This document shows positions 15,581 through 23,548 of a stretch of DNA of 64,000 nt, in pieces. The position numbers and the translations under genes are program-made. Location: NCBI RefSeq assembly GCF_004362215.1, contig NZ_SNWR01000001.1, positions 186,001 through 250,000 of the forward strand. Reading direction: 5' to 3'. This stretch comes from Paractinoplanes brasiliensis. GTDB taxonomy: Bacteria; Actinomycetota; Actinomycetes; Mycobacteriales; Micromonosporaceae. The notes under the pieces were generated by a model. It was not told the DNA's origin, ran no database searches, and saw only the letters and a program-made list of their open reading frames with translations. Each line of letters begins with the position of its first letter. Position 1 is the stretch's first letter.

Positions 15581-16783
15581 ATGTCGAGAAATCGTTGGCG
15601 CCCGGCCGGGCTGCTCGTCCTGGTGCTGTCGGCGCTCCTGCTGACCTCGGTCCCCGCGGCCGGCAAACCCCACACCCGCGCGGCGCCCCTGGCCGAGCTC
15701 ACCGTGGTGTCCGAACAGGTCGCCTCCGGCCTGCGCCGCCCCATCGGGATCACCGGGCTGCCCGACGGCCGGATGCTGATCGCCGAGAAGGACGGGACCG
15801 TACGCTCGTACCATCCCGACACCGGCCTGGCCCCCGAGCCGGTGCTCGACCTCTCGGCCCGCATCGACACCTCGGACAACGAACGCGGCCTGCTCGGCAT
15901 CACCCCAGCGCCGAACTTCACGCGTACGGGAATGCTCTACGTGGCCTACACGAGCCTGCCGGACGGCGCGCTGACCCTGGCCCGCCTGCCCCTCAACGCC
16001 TCCGAGCGGCTGCAGGTCCTGCTCACCCAGGAACACTCCGAGTACGGCAACCACAACGGTGGCCAGGTCGCGTTCGGACGTGAGGGCTACCTCTACTGGT
16101 CGCTCGGCGACGGCGGCCACGCCAACGACCCGTTCAAGTCCGGTCAGGATCTCGGCACGCTGCTCGGCAAGATCGTACGGATCGACGTGAACCGCGCCTG
16201 CGGGGCGAGGCCATACTGCGTGCCGACCGACAACCCGTTCGTCCGCACGCCCGGCGCGCGACCGGAGATCTGGGTCTACGGGCTGCGCAACCCGTGGCGG
16301 TTCTCGATCGACCCGGCCGACAACTCGCTGTGGATCGGCGACGTCGGCCAGGGCCTGATCGAGGAGGTCAACCACATCCGCCCGGCGCAGCGCGGCGCCA
16401 ACCTCGGCTGGTCGTGCCGTGAGGGCACCCCGGTCTTCGACGAGCAGCAGTGCCGGCCGGGCGTGAAGTACACCGACCCGGTCTTCGAGTACGAGCACTT
16501 CATGACCGAGGGCTGCTCGGTGATCGGCGGCTTCGTGTACCGCGGTTCCCGCACCCCCGAGGCCCGGGGCACGTACATCGCCAGTGATTACTGCAACACT
16601 GCCGCTTTCGCCGTACGCCCGAAGCCCGGCGGCGGCTACGAATCGGCCACGATCGGCAACTTCCCCACCCAGCCGACCGCGTTCGGCGTCGACGTCCAGG
16701 GCGAGCTGTACGTGCTCAGCGACTACCCGGGGTGGCTGAACCGCGTACGCATCGAGCACGTCCCACCCGCCACGGCTCGATGA
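15581..16783 (+). CDS. Secreted PQQ-dependent sugar dehydrogenase (GSDH family)
   Basis: A 400-residue exported protein made almost entirely of the glucose/sorbosone dehydrogenase propeller. The start is ATG 15581, with GAGGAG at 15568-15573 and a signal peptide ending near residue 24. Diagnostic stretches are RRPIGITGLPDGRMLIAEKDG, ERGLLGITPAPNF, NHNGGQVAFGREGYLYWSLGDGG (catalytic His expected in the HNGG segment), LLGKIVRIDVN, YGLRNPWRFSID and GANLGWSCREG. It has more cysteines than usual, which fits disulfide bonds outside the cell. The family oxidises sugars with PQQ. The exact CebR box just upstream places it under probable cello-oligosaccharide control. It lacks the FnIII domains of the other family member in the window. 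Confidence 0.88.
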   Translation: MSRNRWRPAGLLVLVLSALLLTSVPAAGKPHTRAAPLAELTVVSEQVASGLRRPIGITGLPDGRMLIAEKDGTVRSYHPDTGLAPEPVLDLSARIDTSDNERGLLGITPAPNFTRTGMLYVAYTSLPDGALTLARLPLNASERLQVLLTQEHSEYGNHNGGQVAFGREGYLYWSLGDGGHANDPFKSGQDLGTLLGKIVRIDVNRACGARPYCVPTDNPFVRTPGARPEIWVYGLRNPWRFSIDPADNSLWIGDVGQGLIEEVNHIRPAQRGANLGWSCREGTPVFDEQQCRPGVKYTDPVFEYEHFMTEGCSVIGGFVYRGSRTPEARGTYIASDYCNTAAFAVRPKPGGGYESATIGNFPTQPTAFGVDVQGELYVLSDYPGWLNRVRIEHVPPATAR

Positions 16784-16823
16784 CGGCCTTGCCGCGCACG
16801 TGCCGTCCGGCCTGAAGCCCGAC

Positions 16824-16860
16824 CGCGGCGTGGATCTCCCGCACGGGGGACCACGCCGCG
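16824..16860. terminator. Bidirectional hairpin terminator
   Basis: CGCGGCGTGG and CCACGCCGCG form a perfect 10-bp stem, and a second TCCC/GGGA pairing sits inside the loop. It lies between two convergent genes. Confidence 0.65.
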
Positions 16861-16883
16861 ACCGGCACCCGGAGCCGGCTGCT

Positions 16884-18053
16884 TCACTCCCCCGAGGACG
16901 GGCGACGCCGTCGCCGGCCGGTCAGTGCAAGCGCCGCGCCGGCCGCGACAAGCAACCCGCCGCCCACCGCGAGCGCGACCACCGGGGCGCCGGTGACGGG
17001 CAGGCCGCCGCCGGAGCCGCCGTTGTCGTCACCGTCGGCCGGGCCGGTCACGCCGGTTGTGGTGGTGACGGCCGTGGCGGCGAACACCTGGGCCGTCCGG
17101 CCGGGAGCCAGTGAGACCGCCGGGGCGACGACGCGATAGTCGCGGGTGCCGGCGAACGGCGTGGCGAGGGCGTACGTGCCGTCCTTGCGGGCCTTCGTAG
17201 TCGCGACCGTCCGCCACTCGGCGGTGGCCCCCGTACGCTCCTGCAGCCGCAGCTCGCGGCCGGCGTCGTCCTCCTCGTACGTCGGGCACGGCCCCGGGTC
17301 GCACAGCCGGTTGAGCTTGACCGCCTTGCCGGTCACCGTCACCGTGCCGCCGATCGTGGCCCGGCGCGGAATCGTCACGGTCAGCCGGTTTCCCTGGACC
17401 GACCGGTTGGCGCCGGTGTAGCCGTACCAGCCGTTCGGCGTGGTGCGCAGGCCGACGTTGACCGGGGCCTGGCGCGGCGGCACGACGAACGAGGTCGCGG
17501 TGGTCGGCGGGGCAAGGTCTTCGTACTCGTTGAACTCGAACAACGAGGCCACCGGGATGTAGCGGAACGGGCCGGTGGTGTCCAGCGGGTCGCCCGGGTT
17601 CCGGTCGGTGAGTGTGCCCGGCCGCCACGTCATGAGGATCGACCCGTCCTCGCGCGGCGCCACGCCGACGATGCGCGGCGCCGGGTCGCGGTCGGTGTCG
17701 AAGACCGGGGAGAACGCCGGCTCGCTGATCTCGGCGCCGTCCGCGTCGATCGCCACCACGCGCACGCGGTAATCGTTGTCGTAGAGACCCTGCCACAGCA
17801 ACGCCCGGTCGGGCCGGTCGGCCTCGACGATTTTCGGCTCCACGTTCATGACGGGGCCGTCGCGGAGCGGCACGAGGGTCAGCCGGTTACGCGCCGGAAC
17901 ACTCTCGTCCCAGGTGATCTCCACGTCGGTGTGCTCGGTGGAGGTCCACGCCACGCGGACGTCAGTGGGCGCGGCCACCGCGGGGGCGAACGCCGCGGGC
18001 AGCCCGGCGGCGGCAGGGGTCAGGGCCAGCACGGCCGCCAAGTTCACGATCAC
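16884..18053 (-). CDS. LPXTG cell-wall-anchored surface protein
   Basis: A 389-residue predicted surface protein. A GTG start gives a signal peptide of about 28 residues ending VAA. Most of the protein is beta-rich and resembles FnIII-type repeats (VRVAWTSTEHTDVEITWDES; APREDGSILMTWRPG) without catalytic motifs; two cysteines occur in DPGPCPTYEEDD. The C-terminus is a complete sortase signal: LPVTG at residues 351-355, a hydrophobic stretch, and an RRRRR tail. It should be cleaved by a sortase and linked to peptidoglycan. No sortase gene is in the window. The ribosome site is weak, so the start is uncertain. The ligand or partner is unknown. Confidence 0.75.
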   Translation of the reverse strand: MIVNLAAVLALTPAAAGLPAAFAPAVAAPTDVRVAWTSTEHTDVEITWDESVPARNRLTLVPLRDGPVMNVEPKIVEADRPDRALLWQGLYDNDYRVRVVAIDADGAEISEPAFSPVFDTDRDPAPRIVGVAPREDGSILMTWRPGTLTDRNPGDPLDTTGPFRYIPVASLFEFNEYEDLAPPTTATSFVVPPRQAPVNVGLRTTPNGWYGYTGANRSVQGNRLTVTIPRRATIGGTVTVTGKAVKLNRLCDPGPCPTYEEDDAGRELRLQERTGATAEWRTVATTKARKDGTYALATPFAGTRDYRVVAPAVSLAPGRTAQVFAATAVTTTTGVTGPADGDDNGGSGGGLPVTGAPVVALAVGGGLLVAAGAALALTGRRRRRPSSGE

Positions 18054-18149
18054 CCGCGGGAGCCTAGCGCCCGGCGGGCCACGGCGGGGCCCCGGTCCGT
18101 ACCGGCGCGATTCGGCTCAGGTCCGGCGCGGAGCGGTCGATAGCCAGGC

Positions 18150-21100
18150 ATGGCCGTCGCATCACCCTTCACCGGCACGGCACCGCCGTGCCCACCGGCG
18201 TACACGGTGCTGGGTACCTTGGGCCAGGGGCGCCAGGGCACGGTCTACCGGGTCGAGCGCGACGGCGCCGAGTACGCGTTGAAGGTCCTCGGCCGCGAGG
18301 AGGAGACCGGCACGACCCTTGAGACCGTACGGCGGGAGGCCGCGAAGCTGGCGACAGTCCGCTGCCCCGGCGTGCCCCGGGTGTACGACGTCGGGTCGGA
18401 CGAGGGCCGCCCGTACCTGGTCATGGAGGTGGTGGAGGGGCGCCCGCTCAGCGACGCGCTGCGTACAGGGCCGATGCCGCAGGACATGTTGCTGCGGACC
18501 GCCATCGGCGCCGCGATCGCCCTGGCTGCGGTGCACCGCAGCCATCTGCTGCACGGCGACGTCAAACCCAGCAACATCATCCTCGGTGCGGACGGCATCG
18601 TCCGGCTCATCGACTTCTCGCTGGGCGCCCAGCTGTCCGCCGCCGACGACGACGGCCGGGTCGCCGGCAGCGCGCTCTACAGCTCGCCCGAGCAGAGCGG
18701 GATGCTGGACCGGGCGCTGGACGCCCGCGCCGACCTCTACTCGCTGGGCGCGGTGCTGTACGAGGCCGCCACCGGAACCCCACCGTTCACCGCGTCCGAT
18801 CTCGGGCAGCTGCTCCGGCAGCACGCGCTGGCGCCGGTGCCCGACCTGCGGCAGGCCGCCCCGCATCTGCCGGCCGCGTTCACCCGGATCGTCGAGCGGC
18901 TGCTCGCCAAGGAACCGGACGATCGGCACCAGAGCGCCGCCGAGCTGCTGGCCGACCTGCGCGAGGCGGCCGGGATCGAGGCCGCGCCACCGGTACGCGA
19001 CGAGGTCCCGCTGATCGGCCGGGACGCCGAGCTGGAAACCCTGCGGGACAGCTGGACGCGTGCGCAGCACGGCCGGGGCGGCCTGGTCATGGTGACCGGG
19101 GTCTCCGGCGCCGGCAAGAGCCACCTGGTCCGCGAGCTGGCGCACAGCCTGCCGGCCGGGCGGCTCGTGCTGCACGGCGCGGGCGCGCACGGGACGAAGC
19201 AGCCCCTGGCGCCGCTGCGTGCGGCCGTCGACGAGCACCTTCGCGAGCTGGCCCGGCTCCCGCGCGACGAGGCGGAAGCTGCCGTACGGGTGCTGCGGGC
19301 GGCGGCCGCCGACACGGCCGACATCATCGGCCACCTGTCCGACGGGCTCAGGAGCCTGCTGGGCACGCCCGCGTCCACCGGCGCCGCCGTCGACGAGACC
19401 CGTTACACCGCCGCCGTGGCCGGTTTCCTGCTCGAACTGGCCCGTCGCAGCCACGGCCTGCTGCTGCACCTCGACGACCTGCAGTGGTACGACCATTCCA
19501 CCGTACGGGTCCTGGAGCACCTTGCCGCCGAGGCCGACCGGGCCCCGCTGCTCGTCGTCCTCACCGTCCGCTCGGAGGAGACCGATGCCGAGCCGGTGGC
19601 CGCCGTCCGGGACATGCTGGGCGAGCAGCCGGTCACCGTGGCGCTGCCACCGCTGGCGGTCGCGGCGACCGCGGCGCTGGTCACCGCGGTCAACGGCGGG
19701 CTGGCGATCACCGACCGGCTCGCCGCGCAGCTGGCGGCCCGCAGCGGCGGCAACCCGTTCATCCTCACCGAGTACGTCCGGGCGATCATCGACGCCGGCG
19801 TCGCGACCGTCAGCTGGGGCCGATGGCAGGTCGACGCCGCCGTGCTCGACGCCCTCACGCTCCCCCAGGACGTCTCCGACCTGGTCCGGCAGCGCGTCGA
19901 CGCGCTGGACGCGGCGAACCGGCACGTGCTCGGGATCGCCGCCACCGCCGGTATCCGGTTCCGGGCCGAGGTGCTGGCCGCCGCGGGGGACCTCCCGCAC
20001 CGTTCCGTCGTCGCCCTGCTCGCCGACGCGACCCGGCTCGGCCTGGTCGAGCAACAGGACCAGGGCGCGTACGGGTTCCTGCACGAACGCATCCGCGAGG
20101 CCTTGCTGGAGCAGTTCGACGACGTGACCCGGCAGAGCCTGCACGACCGCATCGCCGACGTGCTGGACCGGGGCGTCCCGGCGGACGCGGCGGCCGTGTA
20201 CGCGCTCGCCCACCACCGGATGAGCGGCACCCCCGGGCACGACGCGGCCGCCACCTTCACCGCGTGCCGGGCGGCCGGCGAACTGGCCCTGGCCGAGTGG
20301 GCGCCGGAGACGGCCGTGGCGTTGCTGGAGCACGCCGCGGCGGTCGCCGACGAGGCCGGCCTGCCGGCCGATGACAGCTTCGGCGAGTTGCTCGCCATGG
20401 GCTACCACCTGTCGGCCCGGCTGGACGAAGCCGTTGCCGCGCTGAACGGCGCATTGCGCCAGGCGACCGATCCCCTCCGGCGTGCGCACCTGCTGCACCT
20501 GCTGAGCCTGGTGCACCAGTCCGCCTGGGACAGCGAGCGCCAGATCAGCGCGGGCGAGCAGGCGCTGGCCGAGCTCGGGCGGCCCCTGCCCCGCCGCGGC
20601 GCCGGCCGGGCGGTCTCCTCCGCCGGCTACTTCCTGCTGAGCCGGCTGATCCGGATCACCGGCATCGGCAGCACCCGGGATCCGCGCAAACGCGAGCGTT
20701 ACCTGATGCAGTGCGCCATCTACGAGAGCCTGGGCTCGGCGTACATCCGGGAGCTGCAGCCGGCCAAATCCGTGATCTTCGCCTTGCGCGCGCCCTACCT
20801 CGCCGGCCGCACCGGCCTGTCCGTGGAGGGTGTGCGCGCGATGACGGCGGTCGCGTTGCTGCTGGAGTTCAACGGGCTCAGTGGGCCGGCGCGCCGGGTG
20901 TCGTCCCGGGTGCGACGCGACGCCGCCGCGCTCGGCGACCAGTCGTTGATCGCCTACGTCGCCTGGAGCCGGGCCATCGCCCTGCACGGCAGCGGCCGCG
21001 ACGACGGCACGCAAGTGATCCGGATGCTGGAGGAACAGGACCACCGGCTCGACTTCGGCCTGGCGCTCGACGCGTACGCGGTCCTGTCCTGGGACTGGTT

Positions 21101-23402
21101 GCTGCGCGGTGACATGGTGGCCGCGGAGGCCGGGCTCGACCGGGCCCGGCGGCTGGCCGTGGCGAGCGGGCAGAGCAGCCGCAGCGCCGTGGTGGCGGCC
21201 GACGCGTGCCTGCTCGCGCTGCGCGGACGCGCGGGTGAGGCGGCGCTGAAACTCAACACGATCGCCCAGGGCGAGATCCCGCTGCACCAATGGGTCGACG
21301 TCCTCATCGGCCGCGTGCAGACGGCCATCGAGCGCGGCGACTTCGGCGAGGACTTCGAGCGGGCGATGGCGGAGTTCGACGCGTACGGGCTCACGCCCCG
21401 GGACCTGCTGCCCGCTCAGCACACCTTCTACTGCCTGCGGGCCTACGCCGAGCTGGAACGGTGCCGGACGGTTGCCGACGAGGACCGGCCGGCGCAGCTG
21501 ATCGCCACGCGGGCGGCCCTGGAGACCCTGGGCAAGGTCGCCCGCCGGCCGATCCTGCGCGCGTATCACCGGGTCGGCCAGGCCGCGCTGGCCGTGCTCA
21601 CCGGCGCCCCGGAAGAGGCGCTCAAGCGGCTCGCGAAGGCCGCTGCCGACGTACGGGCCGTGGACGCGCCGCTGCTCGAGTACGAAGCGGCACGGGTGCA
21701 GGCGTACGCCCTGGCGGCCCTGCGGCTGCCCCAGCACGCCGTCCGGCAGGCCGGTTTCGCCGCGACCGTGGCGCACTTCCAGGGCTGGCCGCACCGCATC
21801 CAGCGGCTCATGGCCGAGTTCGGCTTCGCGGCGTCGGCCGAGGAGACCACCGTACGCTCCGGCGCCGCCCGATACCGTGACGCCCAGCGCCAGTCCGCGC
21901 TGCAACAGGTCAGCCTGGCCGCGGCGCGAGTGCTCGACCCGGCCCAGCTGGTGCGGATCGCCCTGGACGAGGTGATCCGCATCCTCGGCGCCGAACGCGC
22001 GTTCCTGCTTCTGGAAGGCGAGACCGCGGCCGGCCTGGGAACCCATGTCGGCCGGGACGCGTACAGCCAGGATCTGGCCGAGGCGCACGGCTACAGCACC
22101 CACATCGTCGACCAGGTCCGCACCCGGCGGCGGGCCGTCGTCGTGACCGGAACCGACCGCGGCGAGGTGACCCGCTCCGACAGCATGATCGAGTACGGCC
22201 TGCGCAGCATCGTGGCGGCGCCCGTCGTGCTCGACGACCGGCTGCTCGGCGTGGTCTACCTGGACAGCCGGCTCGCCAAGGGCGTCTTCACCGAGGGCGA
22301 CCTGGAACTGCTGAGCGCGGTCGGCCACCAGATCGCGATCTCGCTCGAGACCTCCCGGGCGGCGCAGCTGGAGGTGGCGGTGGCCACCGCACAGCACCAG
22401 CGCGACCTGGCCGAACTGCTGCGCAAGGCCATGACGTCGTTCGCCGCGACGCTGGACCCTGAGGACGTGCTGGACCGGCTGATGGCCGCGGTACGCCAGA
22501 GCGGGGCCACCGATCGCCCGTGCCTGATCACCGCGACCGAGGACGCCTCCGCGGTGACGGTGCGCTACCAGGCCGGCGAGGAGGTCCGGCGGCTGCGGGT
22601 CGAGGGTGTGCCGGACGAGATGGCGGCGTTGCTGCGGCACGTCGACCCGGCGCCCCCGGAGCACGGTCCGGCGGCCTCCGCCCTGCAGCGGATCCGCGCG
22701 GCGGTGGCCGAACGTGGCATGTCACCGTCCGGCAGTCGCCGGCTCCTCCCCCTGACGGTTCGCGACGGCCAGCTCGGCCTGCTCGTGCTCGGCAACACCG
22801 CGCCCTCCGGCGGCACCGCCGACCCGCAGGTCATCGCGACGCTGGCCGGCCAGGCGATGACCGCGTACGAGAACGCCCGGCTGTTCGCCCAGGTGCACCA
22901 CATGGCCGCCGTCGACAGCCTGACCGGCCTGGCCAACCGGCGTTCCTTCTTCGACCGGGCCCGGCAGGAGTTCGCCACCGCCGGCGACCGCCACGAGGGC
23001 GCGGTGCTGATGATCGACGTCGACCACTTCAAGAGGATCAACGACGGGTACGGCCACCACGTCGGCGACGAGGTGCTGCGCGAGGTGGCCGCACGGCTGC
23101 GGGCCGGTTGCCGTCCCACCGATCTCGTGGCCCGCTACGGCGGCGAGGAGTTCGTCGTCCTGCTGCCCGACCGGGGCGAGCAGGCCGCCGCCGTCGCCGA
23201 ACGGATCCGCCGCGAGGTGGCCGGCGCGCCGATCGCCACCTCGGCCGGCCCGGTGCCGGTGACCGTCAGCGTGGGCGCCACCGCCACAGCGGGCGCCACC
23301 GCCGTCGACACCGCCCTGACCCGCGCCGACGCCTGCCTCTACGAAGCCAAACACGCCGGCCGCAACCGCGTCGTGGTCGCCGAACCCGGCCGGCCACAGT
23401 AG
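18150..23402 (+). CDS. Kinase-ATPase-GAF-diguanylate cyclase multidomain signalling protein
   Basis: A 1750-residue cytoplasmic signalling protein. Residues ~18-275 are a Ser/Thr kinase domain: Gly-rich loop LGQGRQGTVY, Lys45, catalytic HGDVKPSN (135-142), DFS at 155-157 in place of DFG, and SPE at 179-181. From ~288 an AAA/STAND-type ATPase follows, with Walker A GVSGAGKS (317-324) and Walker B LLLHLDDLQW near 440, then a long helical TPR-like region (about 700-1230). A GAF sensor spans about 1250-1400, with a weaker GAF-like segment (about 1420-1570). The C-terminus (about 1587-1747) is a GGDEF domain with intact GGEEF near 1665 and an inhibitory RxxD site (RPTD) five residues before it. 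It should make c-di-GMP under control of kinase, nucleotide-binding and small-molecule inputs. A membrane GGDEF-EAL gene follows. Confidence 0.9.
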   Translation: MAVASPFTGTAPPCPPAYTVLGTLGQGRQGTVYRVERDGAEYALKVLGREEETGTTLETVRREAAKLATVRCPGVPRVYDVGSDEGRPYLVMEVVEGRPLSDALRTGPMPQDMLLRTAIGAAIALAAVHRSHLLHGDVKPSNIILGADGIVRLIDFSLGAQLSAADDDGRVAGSALYSSPEQSGMLDRALDARADLYSLGAVLYEAATGTPPFTASDLGQLLRQHALAPVPDLRQAAPHLPAAFTRIVERLLAKEPDDRHQSAAELLADLREAAGIEAAPPVRDEVPLIGRDAELETLRDSWTRAQHGRGGLVMVTGVSGAGKSHLVRELAHSLPAGRLVLHGAGAHGTKQPLAPLRAAVDEHLRELARLPRDEAEAAVRVLRAAAADTADIIGHLSDGLRSLLGTPASTGAAVDETRYTAAVAGFLLELARRSHGLLLHLDDLQWYDHSTVRVLEHLAAEADRAPLLVVLTVRSEETDAEPVAAVRDMLGEQPVTVALPPLAVAATAALVTAVNGGLAITDRLAAQLAARSGGNPFILTEYVRAIIDAGVATVSWGRWQVDAAVLDALTLPQDVSDLVRQRVDALDAANRHVLGIAATAGIRFRAEVLAAAGDLPHRSVVALLADATRLGLVEQQDQGAYGFLHERIREALLEQFDDVTRQSLHDRIADVLDRGVPADAAAVYALAHHRMSGTPGHDAAATFTACRAAGELALAEWAPETAVALLEHAAAVADEAGLPADDSFGELLAMGYHLSARLDEAVAALNGALRQATDPLRRAHLLHLLSLVHQSAWDSERQISAGEQALAELGRPLPRRGAGRAVSSAGYFLLSRLIRITGIGSTRDPRKRERYLMQCAIYESLGSAYIRELQPAKSVIFALRAPYLAGRTGLSVEGVRAMTAVALLLEFNGLSGPARRVSSRVRRDAAALGDQSLIAYVAWSRAIALHGSGRDDGTQVIRMLEEQDHRLDFGLALDAYAVLSWDWLLRGDMVAAEAGLDRARRLAVASGQSSRSAVVAADACLLALRGRAGEAALKLNTIAQGEIPLHQWVDVLIGRVQTAIERGDFGEDFERAMAEFDAYGLTPRDLLPAQHTFYCLRAYAELERCRTVADEDRPAQLIATRAALETLGKVARRPILRAYHRVGQAALAVLTGAPEEALKRLAKAAADVRAVDAPLLEYEAARVQAYALAALRLPQHAVRQAGFAATVAHFQGWPHRIQRLMAEFGFAASAEETTVRSGAARYRDAQRQSALQQVSLAAARVLDPAQLVRIALDEVIRILGAERAFLLLEGETAAGLGTHVGRDAYSQDLAEAHGYSTHIVDQVRTRRRAVVVTGTDRGEVTRSDSMIEYGLRSIVAAPVVLDDRLLGVVYLDSRLAKGVFTEGDLELLSAVGHQIAISLETSRAAQLEVAVATAQHQRDLAELLRKAMTSFAATLDPEDVLDRLMAAVRQSGATDRPCLITATEDASAVTVRYQAGEEVRRLRVEGVPDEMAALLRHVDPAPPEHGPAASALQRIRAAVAERGMSPSGSRRLLPLTVRDGQLGLLVLGNTAPSGGTADPQVIATLAGQAMTAYENARLFAQVHHMAAVDSLTGLANRRSFFDRARQEFATAGDRHEGAVLMIDVDHFKRINDGYGHHVGDEVLREVAARLRAGCRPTDLVARYGGEEFVVLLPDRGEQAAAVAERIRREVAGAPIATSAGPVPVTVSVGATATAGATAVDTALTRADACLYEAKHAGRNRVVVAEPGRPQ

Positions 23403-23548
23403 ACAAGCACCTCCCGGCGTGACGAGCGCCCGACCGGCACCGGCGTGCCTGGACACGCAGGCGGCGGCTTCCGGCACGAATTCTCACGCCGGCCGCTGCG
23501 GTGCCGATGTCACAAGAGATGGATCGGGAGCCGTGGAGGAGCAGCAAG

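Noticed and set aside
18162..22664. A 1500-codon open frame on the minus strand opposite the kinase-cyclase gene
   Set aside because: It mirrors the codon structure of the real gene, has no domain-like sequence and is rich in Arg/Gly/Val/Gln as expected for an antisense shadow in GC-rich DNA.
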